Below are positions 32,417 through 42,360 of a stretch of 53,409 nt of DNA, piece after piece. Both the position numbers and the translations under genes were made by a program. The stretch's first letter is position 1. Each line of letters starts with the position of its first letter. The DNA lies in contig SFEP01000007.1 of assembly GCA_004557185.1 (NCBI GenBank), forward strand, positions 1-53,409. The letters run 5' to 3'. This DNA comes from Bacteroidales bacterium. Its GTDB lineage: Bacteria; Bacteroidota; Bacteroidia; Bacteroidales; Bacteroidaceae. Below the pieces are notes generated by a model. It was not told where the DNA came from, made no database searches, and worked only from the letters and a program-made list of their open reading frames with translations.

Positions 32417-33691
32417 CTAAGCGGGCTGCACGTCGGCATCGAGGCTGCCCTTGTCGCGGGTGCGCTTGATTTCGTCCATCGGTCCGTCGAAGTTGGTGTG
32501 CTGCGGCTCGCTTACCTGGCGGGCATAACGGCTCACGCTGAGAATCATGCCGATGTAGACGCTGTTGATGAGCGTGGACGTTCCGCCACGACTGATGAGG
32601 GGCAGGGGCTGACCCGTGACGGGGAAGAGGCCTGTGGCTACCATCATGTTGAGAATGGCCTGCGACACAAGCAGCAGCGTGAGGCCCATGGCCAGGAAGG
32701 GCGGGAAGTTGCGCTCGCACCGGCTGGCTATGCGACCCGCTCGGAAGAGCAGGATGATGTAGAGGAAAACCACAATGCAGGCGCCCCAGATGCCCATTTC
32801 CTCGATGATGATGGCAAAGATGAAGTCGGAGAAGGCCTGGCTCAGGAAGTCGCGCTCCACGGAGTTGCCCGGGAGTTTGCCAATGCCGTTGCTCGAGGCT
32901 ATGGCGATGTTGGCGTGGGCTATCTGCGCGTCCTTGTCGATGTCGAAAAGGGCGGGGTCGAGCTTGGCGGCTTTGTCGTCCTCGTCGCTGGCAAAGTGCT
33001 TGGTGATGCGGTTGTTCCAGGTGCTGAAGCGGTGCAGCAGGCCGTCGTCGGAACTGTTCTCACTCTTAGGCAGACTGAGGAGGATCATGACGCCCAGCGC
33101 GCCGACGGTGAAGAGCACGCCCAGCATTTTGCCCAACTGCAGCAGGGGCACACGCCCTATGAACATCATGAGCACCACCACGCCGAAAAGGAGGCAGGCG
33201 GTGGAGAGGTTTTCGGGGAAAATGGGCAGACAGATGAGGGCTGAGAGGATGAGGATGTACTTGAAGGCCTTGCGGTCGGCACCGTCCTCGGTCTGCATGC
33301 GCGAGAGCACCAGCGCCACGGCAATGATGAGTGAGCCTTTGGCCAGTTCGGAGGGCTGAAACGGCACGCCGCCTATCTCCAGCCAGCGCTTGGCGCCGTT
33401 GGTGATGGCGCCCATGAAGAACGTGACGGAGAGCAGGATGAGGGAGATGGGTATCATGAAAATGGGCACGGCCTTGAACACGCGGCAGGGCACGCGGTGC
33501 ACGGCTATGACCACGAGCGTGCCCACCGAGAGGAAGAGGGCCTGCTTGATGAGAGGGTCCCAGAAGCTTCCGCTCTTGTAGGCCAGGGTGCTGGCGGCGC
33601 TGAACACCTCGACGAGCGAGATGATGCAGAGAAAGAAGTAGACGACCCAAATGACGCGGTCGCCCATGAAAAGGTTGCTGATGGACTTCAT
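32417..33691 (-). CDS. ftsW: Septal peptidoglycan polymerase FtsW (SEDS family)
   Basis: FtsW is the SEDS glycosyltransferase of the divisome that polymerises lipid II. The 424-aa product has about ten membrane helices; GGVPFQPSELAKGSLIIAVAL and SNGIGKLPGNSVERDFLSQAFSDFIFAIIIEEMGIWG are SEDS signatures, as is TGLFPVTGQPLPLISRGGTS. An insertion of about 45 residues rich in Asp and Lys (SENSSDDGLLHRFSTWNNRI to LDPALFDIDKDAQ) lies in the large periplasmic loop, as in other Bacteroidetes. The frame is open to 33763, but MKSISNLFMGDRV is the start. It is the last gene of the dcw block here. Confidence 0.94.
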   Translation of the reverse strand: MKSISNLFMGDRVIWVVYFFLCIISLVEVFSAASTLAYKSGSFWDPLIKQALFLSVGTLVVIAVHRVPCRVFKAVPIFMIPISLILLSVTFFMGAITNGAKRWLEIGGVPFQPSELAKGSLIIAVALVLSRMQTEDGADRKAFKYILILSALICLPIFPENLSTACLLFGVVVLMMFIGRVPLLQLGKMLGVLFTVGALGVMILLSLPKSENSSDDGLLHRFSTWNNRITKHFASDEDDKAAKLDPALFDIDKDAQIAHANIAIASSNGIGKLPGNSVERDFLSQAFSDFIFAIIIEEMGIWGACIVVFLYIILLFRAGRIASRCERNFPPFLAMGLTLLLVSQAILNMMVATGLFPVTGQPLPLISRGGTSTLINSVYIGMILSVSRYARQVSEPQHTNFDGPMDEIKRTRDKGSLDADVQPA

Positions 33692-33779
33692 AACGAATGA
33701 CTGCGAAAGGGGATGTGGAGTACGGCGAAGGCCGGGGGTGCCGGGGCGCGGGTGCATTTTCACCCCAAAAAGAATGGTC

Positions 33780-35123
33780 TTAGTCTCCGCTCTGCTGGTG
33801 CGAGCGCACCCACTGCTTGAACTGCTCGCCGCGGTCCTCCATGTTGCGGAAGAGGTCGAACGAGGCGCAGCACGGACTGAGCAGCACGGTGTCGCCGGGC
33901 TGTGCCATGCGGGCGGCCTCGGTGAGGCAGGCTTGCATGGACGCGGTGTCGGCCACGGGCAGCCCGAAGCCGTCGAAGTGCTGGTGGAGCTTGCTGTTGT
34001 CGACGCCCATAAACACCAGTGCTCGGCATTTGGTGCGCACGAGTTGGTCGATTTGCGTGTAGTCGTTGCCCTTGTCCTTTCCGCCGAGAATGAGCACCAC
34101 GGGGGTGGTCATGGCGTCGAGGGCGCAGTAGCAGGCATCGACGTTGGTGGCCTTGGAGTCGTTGATGTAGTGCACGCCCTGCACCTGGCCTGCGCGCTCG
34201 AGGCGGTGCTCCACGCCGGGGAAATCGGTCAGTCCCTGGCGCACCACGTCGGCACTGACGCCCGCTGCCAGCGTGGCCTGTGCTGCTGCAAGGCAGTTGC
34301 GCAGGTTGTGGCGGCCGGGCAGCGAGAGTTCGGCCAGGGGCATCTCGAAGGGCACGGGAGCCTCAATCACCAGGCGGCCGTCGCGGGCAAAGGCGGTGCT
34401 GCCTGCCGCAGGGGCATCGCTGAAGGGGCACTGGCGCGAGGCGAGCTGATACTTGGGCAGCTCGGCGGGTATGTGTTCGTCGTCCGCCCAGTAGATGAAG
34501 GTATCGGCGGGGCGCTGGTTGCGTGTGATGCGCATTTTCGAGTCGACGTAGTTCTGCATGCAGAAGTCGTAGCGGTCGAGGTGGTCGGGCGTGATGTTGA
34601 GGAGCACGGCTATGTTGGCGCGGAAGCGGTACATGTTGTCGAGCTGGAAGGAGGAGAGCTCGATGACGTAGCAGGCATGGGGTGCCTCAGCCACCTGCAG
34701 GGCCAGGCTGTGACCGATGTTGCCGGCCAAGCCCACGTCGGCTCCTGCCTTGCGCAGAATGTGGTAGATGAGCGAGGTGGTGGTGGTTTTGCCGTTGCTG
34801 CCCGTGATGCAGATCATGCGGGCATCGGTGAAACGTGCGGCAAACTCGATTTCGCTCAGTATGGGCGTGCCCTGCTTCATGAATTGCTGCACAAGGGGCG
34901 CGGTGGGTGGTATGCCGGGGCTCTTGACCACCTCGTCGGCATCGAGCAGACGAGCCTCGGTGTGCTGGCCTTCCTCCCAGGGAATGCCGTGGGCATCGAG
35001 CATATCGCGATAGTGGGGCTTGATGGCCGACATGTCGCTTACAAACACTTCGTAGCCTTGCTTTTTAGCCAGTATGGCAGCACCTACGCCGCTCTCGGCG
35101 GCACCTAAAACGGAAAGTTTCAT
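33780..35123 (-). CDS. murD: UDP-N-acetylmuramoyl-L-alanine--D-glutamate ligase
   Basis: MurD adds D-Glu to UDP-MurNAc-L-Ala in the cytoplasm. The 447-aa product has the N-terminal UDP-binding fold (LSVLGAAESGVGAAILAKKQGYEVFVSD), the ATP loop ITGSNGKTTTTSLIYHIL (near residue 108), NITPDHLDRYD and the C-terminal ligase domain (YINDSKATNVDACYCAL). It ends 88 bases before ftsW and starts 244 bases after mraY. Confidence 0.96.
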   Translation of the reverse strand: MKLSVLGAAESGVGAAILAKKQGYEVFVSDMSAIKPHYRDMLDAHGIPWEEGQHTEARLLDADEVVKSPGIPPTAPLVQQFMKQGTPILSEIEFAARFTDARMICITGSNGKTTTTSLIYHILRKAGADVGLAGNIGHSLALQVAEAPHACYVIELSSFQLDNMYRFRANIAVLLNITPDHLDRYDFCMQNYVDSKMRITRNQRPADTFIYWADDEHIPAELPKYQLASRQCPFSDAPAAGSTAFARDGRLVIEAPVPFEMPLAELSLPGRHNLRNCLAAAQATLAAGVSADVVRQGLTDFPGVEHRLERAGQVQGVHYINDSKATNVDACYCALDAMTTPVVLILGGKDKGNDYTQIDQLVRTKCRALVFMGVDNSKLHQHFDGFGLPVADTASMQACLTEAARMAQPGDTVLLSPCCASFDLFRNMEDRGEQFKQWVRSHQQSGD

Positions 35124-35367
35124 GTGTAAGGTGGGTTCTTTTTATTCGTTTGGTCACATTTCCTGTTGAGAGCAGCTGGCTGCGTGTCTGTTTTCGCATA
35201 AGCGCTGCGGATATCGTGACTGAGGGCACAGGCTGTATGCGACAGTGAAAGCCGGAATGATGAGCAAACGTATATCTACAATGTTACTATCTTAAACGGT
35301 GGGAAGGAAGATGACGCCCCTGAAAGGGTGCGGAAGCGGGTGATGGCTCCTCGCTGGGAGCGGCGCG
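35124..35367. other. Unusually long gap between mraY and murD
   Basis: The 244-base gap interrupts an otherwise tight gene block. I see no promoter match, hairpin or gene in it. Confidence 0.4.
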
Positions 35368-36639
35368 TTACCTGATTTTGAGGGTGATGATGGTGAGCGC
35401 CGCCAGCAGGATGGTGGCTATCCAGAAGCGTACGGTGATTTTGCTCTCATGCCAGGCGCCGCGCGGCCAGTTGCGCAGCACGTAGCGACACTGGGGGTCG
35501 AGCTGCGAGGGGAGTACACGGAAGTTGTCGTGAATGGGGGTGCGCTTGAAGAGGCGCTGCTTGACGCCTTTGCGTTTTCCCCATTTGAAAAACTCTACCT
35601 GCAGTATGACGCTCAGACTCTCGATGAGGAAGATGCCGCAGAGTATGGGCACGAGCAGTTCTTTGTGGATGATGATGGCGAGCACGGCTATGACGCCACC
35701 GATGGTGAGCGAACCCGTGTCGCCCATGAATATCTGCGCTGGGAAGGCGTTGTACCACAGAAAACCGATGAGGGCTCCTACCATGGCGCAGATGAAGATG
35801 ACGAGTTCCTGCGAGCCGGGCACGTACATGATGTTGAGGTAGGCGGCATACTCGATGTGGCTCGACACGTAGGCGAGTATGCCTAAGGCAATGCAGATGA
35901 TGGCCGAGTTGCCTGCCGCCATGCCGTCCATGCCGTCGTTGAGGTTGGCCCCGTTCGACACGGAGGTGATGACGAGCACGGTGATGAGCACGAAGACTAT
36001 CCAGCCGGCCTGCGTTTTGTAACGTCCGCACCACGACACGAGTTCGGCGTAGTCGAAGTTGTTGTTTTTCACAAACGGTATGGTGGTCTTGGTGCTCTTC
36101 ACAGCCTCGCTCTTGTGCACCACTTGTGTGACCTGGCCGGTGCGTTGCAACTCGATGTTTTCACGAATGGTGGCGTCGGGACTGAGGTAGAGCGTGACGC
36201 CCACCATGAGGCCGAGCAGCACCTGCCCCACTATTTTGTAGCGCCCCGCAAGGCCTTCTTTGTTGTGCTTGAAGATTTTGATGTAATCGTCGAGAAATCC
36301 CAACAGTCCGAGCCACACGGTGCTGACGAGCATGAGTATCATGTAGATGTTGCGCAGACGGCCCAGCAAGAGGCAGGGCACAAGGATGCTGACGATGATG
36401 ATGATGCCGCCCATGGAGGGCACGCCCACTTTTTGCACACCGAAGGGGTCGATGCTGGCGTCGCGCTGCTCCTCGCTGATGCGGTGGCGCTTCATCCATT
36501 TGATAAAGTATTCGCCAAACCAGGCCGAAATGACCAGGGCCAGCATGAGGGCCAGCAACGAACGGAACGATATGTACGACCACATGCCGGAACCCGGCAC
36601 GCCATACTGCTCGAGAAATCGGAACAGGTAGTACAACAT
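35368..36639 (-). CDS. mraY: Phospho-N-acetylmuramoyl-pentapeptide transferase
   Basis: MraY moves phospho-MurNAc-pentapeptide to undecaprenyl phosphate, making lipid I in the inner membrane. The 423-aa product has about ten helices and the family motifs VPSMGGIIII, LLGFLDDYIK (catalytic Asp-Asp), SNGANLNDGMDGMAAG, MGDTGSL and KRVFKRTPIHDNFR-like sequence. A 35-residue insertion after TLYLSPDATIRENIELQRTG is longer than in E. coli and typical for Bacteroidetes. Confidence 0.96.
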   Translation of the reverse strand: MLYYLFRFLEQYGVPGSGMWSYISFRSLLALMLALVISAWFGEYFIKWMKRHRISEEQRDASIDPFGVQKVGVPSMGGIIIIVSILVPCLLLGRLRNIYMILMLVSTVWLGLLGFLDDYIKIFKHNKEGLAGRYKIVGQVLLGLMVGVTLYLSPDATIRENIELQRTGQVTQVVHKSEAVKSTKTTIPFVKNNNFDYAELVSWCGRYKTQAGWIVFVLITVLVITSVSNGANLNDGMDGMAAGNSAIICIALGILAYVSSHIEYAAYLNIMYVPGSQELVIFICAMVGALIGFLWYNAFPAQIFMGDTGSLTIGGVIAVLAIIIHKELLVPILCGIFLIESLSVILQVEFFKWGKRKGVKQRLFKRTPIHDNFRVLPSQLDPQCRYVLRNWPRGAWHESKITVRFWIATILLAALTIITLKIR

Positions 36640-36679
36640 ATTGCCTTATTTTTTAAGTAAAGGAATTACTAACGCTGCT

Positions 36680-38137
36680 TCACTCCATGCCGAAGGCCTT
36701 GCGCACTTCCTCGTGATCGTCGAAATGATGCTTCACGCCCTTCACGTCCTGATAGGGCTCGTGTCCCTTGCCCGCCACCAGAATGACGTCGCCAGGCTGC
36801 GCCATCATGGCTGCGGCGCGTATGGCCTCGCGGCGGTCGGCAATGCTCACCGTTTTGCGCATCTGCTCGGCATCGAGTCCGGCCAGCATGTCGTTGATGA
36901 TGTCCTGCGGCTCTTCGAATCGTGGGTTGTCGCTGGTGATGATGACGCGGTCGGAGAAGCGGGCAGCCTCCTGGGCCATGAGGGGGCGCTTGCCTTTGTC
37001 GCGGTTGCCGCCGGCGCCGCACACGGTGATTATCTGCCCCTTGCCGTGCACTATCTCGCTGATGGCGGTGAGCACGTTTTCAAGGGCATCGGGGGTGTGG
37101 GCATAGTCGATGATGGCGCTCACGCCGCGCGGCGAACGGATGGCCTCGAAGCGGCCGTTGACGGGATGCAACGTGGAGAGCACACGCAGCACCTCGGCCG
37201 GCGTGTGGCCCAGCATGATGCCCGCACCGTAGACGGCGAGGAGGTTCTGCACATTGAAGCGCCCCACAAAACGCACGCTCACTTCCTGTCCGTCGATGTC
37301 GAGCAGCATGCCCTCGAGGCTTTCCTCAAGAATGCGGCCCTTGAAGTCGGCCGCCGTGCGGGTACTGTAAGTGCGCACCGTGGCCTGCGTGTTCTGCACC
37401 ATTACGAGGCCGTTCTTGTCGTCAGCATTGGTAATGGCGAAGGCGCCGCGGGGCAGTGCGTCGAAGAAGGCCTTCTTGGCATCGCGGTAGGCGTCGAAGG
37501 TTTTGTGATAGTCAAGGTGGTCGCGGGTGAGGTTGGTGAAAATGCCGCCGGCAAAGCGCAGACCGCCGATGCGCTTCTGGTGGATGGCGTGCGAGGAGCA
37601 CTCCATGAAGGCATATTCGCAACCCTCGTCGGCCATTTGCGAGAGCAGACGGTTGAGGGTGATGGGGTCGGGCGTGGTGTGCGAGGCGGGGATTTCGCGG
37701 CCGTCAATGTAGTTGCACACGGTGGAGCACAAGCCGCACTTGAAGCCGAAACCGCGGAACATATTATAAAGGAGTGTGGCTATGGTGGTCTTGCCGTTGG
37801 TGCCCGTCACGCCCACAAGGCGCAAACGGTGCGAAGGGTCGCCGTAGAAGTGGGTGGCCACCTGACCCGTGACGGACTCGGTGTCGGCCACACGGACGTA
37901 GGTGACGCCGGGCTGCGGCTCGGCAGGCAGGGGGTCGCTCTGCAACACGGCCACGGCGCCCAGCGCGAGGGCCTTGTCGATGTAGGCGTGACCGTCGGTC
38001 TGCGTGCCCTTCACGGCTATAAAGAGGTGGCCAGGCTGCACCTGGCGTGAGTCAATCTGTATGCCCGTCACATCGAGCTGCATGGAACCAGAGGTTTCAA
38101 GTACCTCAATTTTCCTCAGTAAGTCAGACAATATCAT
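36680..38137 (-). CDS. murE: UDP-MurNAc-tripeptide synthetase (meso-diaminopimelate-adding)
   Basis: MurE adds the third residue of the peptidoglycan stem peptide. The 485-aa product has the ATP loop GVTGTNGKTTIATLL (near residues 109-123), EcSSHAIHQKRI and TRDHLDYHKTFDAY. The motif DNPR at 403-406 is the signature of enzymes adding meso-diaminopimelate rather than lysine. Length is normal. It lies between ftsI (55 bases upstream) and mraY (40 bases downstream). Confidence 0.97.
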   Translation of the reverse strand: MILSDLLRKIEVLETSGSMQLDVTGIQIDSRQVQPGHLFIAVKGTQTDGHAYIDKALALGAVAVLQSDPLPAEPQPGVTYVRVADTESVTGQVATHFYGDPSHRLRLVGVTGTNGKTTIATLLYNMFRGFGFKCGLCSTVCNYIDGREIPASHTTPDPITLNRLLSQMADEGCEYAFMECSSHAIHQKRIGGLRFAGGIFTNLTRDHLDYHKTFDAYRDAKKAFFDALPRGAFAITNADDKNGLVMVQNTQATVRTYSTRTAADFKGRILEESLEGMLLDIDGQEVSVRFVGRFNVQNLLAVYGAGIMLGHTPAEVLRVLSTLHPVNGRFEAIRSPRGVSAIIDYAHTPDALENVLTAISEIVHGKGQIITVCGAGGNRDKGKRPLMAQEAARFSDRVIITSDNPRFEEPQDIINDMLAGLDAEQMRKTVSIADRREAIRAAAMMAQPGDVILVAGKGHEPYQDVKGVKHHFDDHEEVRKAFGME

Positions 38138-38192
38138 AGGTTCTCTGCGATTTGATTTGTTTTGAAAAGGATGAGTATGTAGACGCCCGTGC

Positions 38193-40703
38193 TCAGGTAG
38201 CCTTGCTGCGGGCCGAGGATTTCTTGCTGCTGACCGAGGATTTCTCAGCAGGTTTCTTGCTGCCGGTGTCTTTCTTGGCGGCGGCAGTTTTCTTGGTGTC
38301 GGCAGTCTTCTTGGTGTCGGCAGCCTTCTTGGCCTTGGTTTTCTCCTCGGTGGTCACAGCCGGCTTGCGTGCCTCGGTGGTCTTTTTGGCCGGTTGCGGA
38401 TCCTGGGCAGGCTTCGGCTTCACGTGGTGGCCTGCGGGCTGCGCCTCGTGGTCCACCTCGGGCTGTGTGTCGGCTGGTGCCACGTGGCGGGAACTGTCGC
38501 GCGACAGGGGCACATCGAGCTTCGGGGCAAGGGGCGCCTTGGGTATGTCGTCGGGATTACCCAGCGTGAGCTCGATGACGTCGCCTTTCTTGAACTCGTG
38601 GCCGGGCTCCAAGCTCTGCTTCGTGACGGTGCCGATGCCCACGGGCTTGACGCGCAGTCCCAAGCGTTCGAGGCGGAACACGGCGTCGCGCAGACCGTAG
38701 CCTTTGACGTCGGGCACGGTGTGGGGCTTGTCGGCGGGCCGCTCGGGCGAGAGTGTCAGGCCGCTGGGCTGCGTGGAGCAAACGCCCCACTGCACGTGGG
38801 CGGCATCGGGCTGCAGGTTGCTGCCGTAGCTGATGCCCAGCGCATCGAGCACCTGCATGGTGAGGCCCATGTTGCCCGCGGCGGCTATGGGCTGCAGGCA
38901 GTGGGTGGTGTCGCGGGCTATGCTGAAGTCGTCAAGGCGGCGCTGCGCCATCACCGTTTCGGCCACCCGCTTGAAGACGGGGGCACACATGCCGCCACCC
39001 GAGGCGGGTGCACCCTTCTGAATGCAGACGATGCAGGAGTAAAGGGGCTTCTCGGAGGGGAAATAGCCGGCGAACGACACGAGATACTGCGACGTGAAGC
39101 CGGCCTTGGTCCACACCTGTGCCGTACCTGTTTTGCCCGAGGTGTGGAAATACTTCGAACCGGCCTTTTTGCCCAGTCCCACGCTCACCACGCTTTCCAG
39201 GCATTCCTGTATATTCTTCACTGCTTCGGCGCTGGCCATGCGTTCGCGCAGCACTACCACGGGATATTCCTTGATGACCTCGCCGTTCTTCATGATGGCT
39301 TTCACGAGGCGCGGCCTGAGCAGTTTGCCGTTGTTGGCTATGCCGTTGTAGAAGTTGACGGTCGTAATGGGCGGTATTTGCGTTTCGTAGCCAATGCTCA
39401 TCCAGGGCAGTGCCGTCTTCGACCAGTTGGATCCGTCCTCCTTGGGCATGCGAATGCGGGGCTTGGCGTAGCCGGGAATGGGTATCTTGAGGTCTTCGTT
39501 CACGCCGATGCGGTAGATGCCGGCCACGAATTTCTGTGGGTTGTCGTGATAGTAGCGGTCGATAAGCGTGCTGACGCCTACGTTGAGCGACTTCTGCAGG
39601 ATTTGCGGCACCGTCACCACGCCGCTGCCGCCTGAGCGCCAGTTGGCGTCGCGCATTTTGCGGCCGTACATTTCCTTGATGCCGCAGCCCACGTCCACCA
39701 CGTCGGTCATTTTGATAAAGCCGTCGTCCATACCCACGAGGAACGACATGGGCTTGAACACGGAGCCGGGCTCGTAGAGGTTCTTCACGGCGTCGGCATT
39801 GATTTCCTGATATACGCCGTCGGCCACACGCGTCAAACTGGTCATGGCCTTGATGTCGCCCGTAGCCACCTCCATGAGGATGCACACGCCAGAGTTGGCT
39901 CCTATCTCCACGAGTTTGTCGTTCAGTGCTTTCTCGCAGATGTCTTGCATGCCCACGTCGAGGGTGGTCACCACGTCGCATCCGTCCTCGGCGGGTTTGT
40001 CGACGATGGTGAGGTAGCGGTTGAGCACCTTCTGGCGGTGGGCATTTCCGGGCTTGCCGCGCAGAATGCTGTCGAAGCTGAGTTCGATGCCGGTGCGTGC
40101 TGAGTCCTTACCCTTGTAGAGGTCGCCAATAGTGCGTATGGCCAGCCTACCGAAGGGGTTCTTGCGGGTTTTGATTTCCTCGGCATGAAATCCGCCGCGG
40201 TTGGCCGAAAGCTTGAAGAGGGGGAGCGTTTTGGCTTGGCGATACTGAATGTAGGTGACGCGCTTGGGGTAAACGGGCCAGTGGTGGCTCTTGCGCTGGC
40301 GTCCCTCAAGCATGTGCTGGCGGAAGGCTGCGCTGTCGATGTCGGGAAACAGGCGGTGCATGCCTTGCGCTATGCTGTCTATTTTGTGGGTGAGCAGCGA
40401 GTCGCGTCGGTGCTGGTCCTTGGCGCGTCGCAGGGAGTCCTTTTCCCACGACATAAAGTCCATAAAGAGTTTATACTCTGGCAGCGAGGCGGCCAGCACC
40501 TGTCCGTCGGCCGCCAGGATGTTGCCTCGGGTGGGCAGCACCTCCTGGTTCTCCTTGACAAAACGTTCGCTCACGGCCATCCAGTAACTCTTCTGCACCG
40601 TCATGATGTAAAGGGCTTTGCCCAGAATGGCAATGCCCAAAATCATGAGAATGGAGGCCACGAACGCATAGCGCTGCATGACTTTCTTTGCCGGAAAATT
40701 CAT
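38193..40703 (-). CDS. ftsI: Division-specific transpeptidase FtsI (PBP3) with PASTA domain and Lys-rich tail
   Basis: FtsI cross-links septal peptidoglycan. The 836-aa product has one membrane helix (about 14-36), a pedestal domain, and a transpeptidase domain with Ser314-x-x-Lys317 (PGSVFKP), SLN (372-374) and KTG (524-526). One PASTA domain follows (about 683-745; VPDVKGYGLRDAVFRLERLG). The last 90 residues are Lys/Ala/Thr/Pro-rich with repeats of KKTADT (18-bp DNA repeats), like histone H1 tails. Topology puts this basic tail in the periplasm. The start codon overlaps the ftsL stop by four bases. Confidence 0.96.
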   Translation of the reverse strand: MNFPAKKVMQRYAFVASILMILGIAILGKALYIMTVQKSYWMAVSERFVKENQEVLPTRGNILAADGQVLAASLPEYKLFMDFMSWEKDSLRRAKDQHRRDSLLTHKIDSIAQGMHRLFPDIDSAAFRQHMLEGRQRKSHHWPVYPKRVTYIQYRQAKTLPLFKLSANRGGFHAEEIKTRKNPFGRLAIRTIGDLYKGKDSARTGIELSFDSILRGKPGNAHRQKVLNRYLTIVDKPAEDGCDVVTTLDVGMQDICEKALNDKLVEIGANSGVCILMEVATGDIKAMTSLTRVADGVYQEINADAVKNLYEPGSVFKPMSFLVGMDDGFIKMTDVVDVGCGIKEMYGRKMRDANWRSGGSGVVTVPQILQKSLNVGVSTLIDRYYHDNPQKFVAGIYRIGVNEDLKIPIPGYAKPRIRMPKEDGSNWSKTALPWMSIGYETQIPPITTVNFYNGIANNGKLLRPRLVKAIMKNGEVIKEYPVVVLRERMASAEAVKNIQECLESVVSVGLGKKAGSKYFHTSGKTGTAQVWTKAGFTSQYLVSFAGYFPSEKPLYSCIVCIQKGAPASGGGMCAPVFKRVAETVMAQRRLDDFSIARDTTHCLQPIAAAGNMGLTMQVLDALGISYGSNLQPDAAHVQWGVCSTQPSGLTLSPERPADKPHTVPDVKGYGLRDAVFRLERLGLRVKPVGIGTVTKQSLEPGHEFKKGDVIELTLGNPDDIPKAPLAPKLDVPLSRDSSRHVAPADTQPEVDHEAQPAGHHVKPKPAQDPQPAKKTTEARKPAVTTEEKTKAKKAADTKKTADTKKTAAAKKDTGSKKPAEKSSVSSKKSSARSKAT

Positions 40704-41287
40704 TCTTCGTCGTCAATTACCAGGTTAAACGAGGGAGTGTTGGCCGTTTGCAACGTGGTGTCGAGCAAGCTTTCCTCAATGTTGCTGCGGCGTGTGCGCT
40801 CCTTGAGCTGGCTGCTGCGTGTGAGTGCCTTGTAGCGACGATCGAGCAGGGTGTCAGAGAGGTTTTTCATCTCAATCATTTCCTGCTGGCAGGAGTAGCG
40901 GTTGCTCACGTAGAGAATAATCATGCCCACCACCATGACCATATACCAGAACTGGCGGCGAAACCAGCGTCCGCCGAGCAAGTCGCCACCCAGGATGGTG
41001 GCCAGCGTAAAGTTACCGCGCGTACTGTCGTCCTCCGAGGTGAGCTCGCGCAATGCCTGCCCGGCATGCCGCAGGTCCTCGGCCTCACGGCGTGCAGCAT
41101 CCTCGCGTGCCTTTTGGCGTCGCGTGGCAGCGTCGTCGGCCTCGTCCTCCTTGGCTTTCGGGCGTGCTTTGTGTTTGCCTTTGTCGTCGGTTTCCTGCTG
41201 TTGGCGTTGCTCCTCGGCTATTTCCTGCCTGAGTCGCTCCACGTCATCTTGGAAGTCGTCCTGCTCCAGTTTGTCGGTTTCTTTCAT
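40700..41287 (-). CDS. ftsL: FtsL-like division protein with long acidic/basic N-terminal region
   Basis: The 195-aa product occupies the ftsL place between rsmH and ftsI. It has a highly charged cytoplasmic N-terminal part (1-105, Glu/Arg/Lys/Gln-rich, coiled-coil prone), one membrane helix (about 110-127; FWYMVMVVGMIILYVS), and a periplasmic part (NLSDTLLDRRYKALTRSSQLKERTRR) that fits the FtsL coiled coil. Sequence identity to proteobacterial FtsL is not evident, so assignment rests on position and topology. The N-terminal region is much longer than in E. coli FtsL. Confidence 0.8.
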   Translation of the reverse strand: MKETDKLEQDDFQDDVERLRQEIAEEQRQQQETDDKGKHKARPKAKEDEADDAATRRQKAREDAARREAEDLRHAGQALRELTSEDDSTRGNFTLATILGGDLLGGRWFRRQFWYMVMVVGMIILYVSNRYSCQQEMIEMKNLSDTLLDRRYKALTRSSQLKERTRRSNIEESLLDTTLQTANTPSFNLVIDDEE

Positions 41288-41393
41288 CGCTAATGGGAGT
41301 AGTGGTAAACGCCTGCGGCGGCCTGAGGCTCGCAGCCCAGCCGCGCTCTTGTGCTATATATATAATAATGGGTAAACGTGTGGCGGGGCGTCC

Positions 41394-42323
41394 TCATCGT
41401 ACCTCGGAGTGCGGAGCCTCGACGGGCGCTTTCTCGGCTATTCGCAACTTAGCCGAACGGCTGCGCGGATTGGCCTCCTGCTCTTCGGCCGAGGGCACAA
41501 TCACCTTGTTGTTCACGGCACGCCAAGGTGTGAGGCGTCGTCCGTAGAAGTCCTGCTGCACCTTGCCGTCCATGCGGCCCGACTTGATGAAATTCTTCAC
41601 CAGGCGGTCCTCCAGCGAGTGGTAGGTGAGCACCACCAGGCGGCCACCGGGGTGCAGCACCTTGAGGGCAGCCTGCAGCATCTCCTGCAGCGCGTCCATT
41701 TCGTGGTTCACCTCGATGCGCAGGGCCTGAAACACACGTGCCAGGTCCTTCTTCTCACGTTCGCGGGGCATGAGGGGCTTGGCCACAGCCAGCAAGTCGG
41801 CTATGGTGGTCATGGGCTTCTGCTGGCGCGCCTTGACAATGGCCGAGGCTATGCGGCGGCTGTTTTTGAGTTCGCCGTACAGGTAGAAGAGGTTGGCCAG
41901 CGCCTCCTCGTCGTAGCGGTTGAGCACCTCGGCAGCCATCATGCCGCCGCGGCCGTTCATGCGCATGTCGAGGGGAGCATCGAACCTGAACGAGAAGCCG
42001 CGTTCCTCGTCGTCGAAGTGGTGGCTCGACACGCCGAGGTCGGCCATGAGCCCATCCAGGTGAGGCACGCCGTAGTAGCGCATCCAGTTGCTGAGGTAGC
42101 GAAAGTTGCTCCGCACAAAGGTGAAGCGGCAGTCGCCCTCGGGCACATTGGCCTCGGCATCGGCATCCTGGTCGAAGCTATACAGATGGCCATCGGCACC
42201 GAGTCGGCGCAGAATTTCACGGCTGTGTCCGCCGCCGCCGAAGGTCATGTCGGCATAGGTGCCAGCGGGCTGCACCTGCAGTCCGTCGACACTCGCTTGC
42301 AGTAGTACGGGAATGTGATACAC
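41394..42323 (-). CDS. rsmH: 16S rRNA (cytosine-1402-N4) methyltransferase
   Basis: RsmH (MraW) N4-methylates C1402, the same nucleotide that RsmI (also in this window) methylates on the ribose. The 309-aa product starts MYHIPVLLQASVDGL, with the SAM site DMTFGGGGHSREILRRLG, MADLGVSSHHFDDEERGFSFRFDAPLDMRM and LVVLTYHSLEDRLVKNF. The C-terminal residues include RSRSAKLRIAEK as in the family. It lies 37 bases after mraZ. Confidence 0.97.
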   Translation of the reverse strand: MYHIPVLLQASVDGLQVQPAGTYADMTFGGGGHSREILRRLGADGHLYSFDQDADAEANVPEGDCRFTFVRSNFRYLSNWMRYYGVPHLDGLMADLGVSSHHFDDEERGFSFRFDAPLDMRMNGRGGMMAAEVLNRYDEEALANLFYLYGELKNSRRIASAIVKARQQKPMTTIADLLAVAKPLMPREREKKDLARVFQALRIEVNHEMDALQEMLQAALKVLHPGGRLVVLTYHSLEDRLVKNFIKSGRMDGKVQQDFYGRRLTPWRAVNNKVIVPSAEEQEANPRSRSAKLRIAEKAPVEAPHSEVR

Positions 42324-42360
42324 GGCCTCTGTAGTTTATAGGTTGTGTGAAGGGTAAAAC

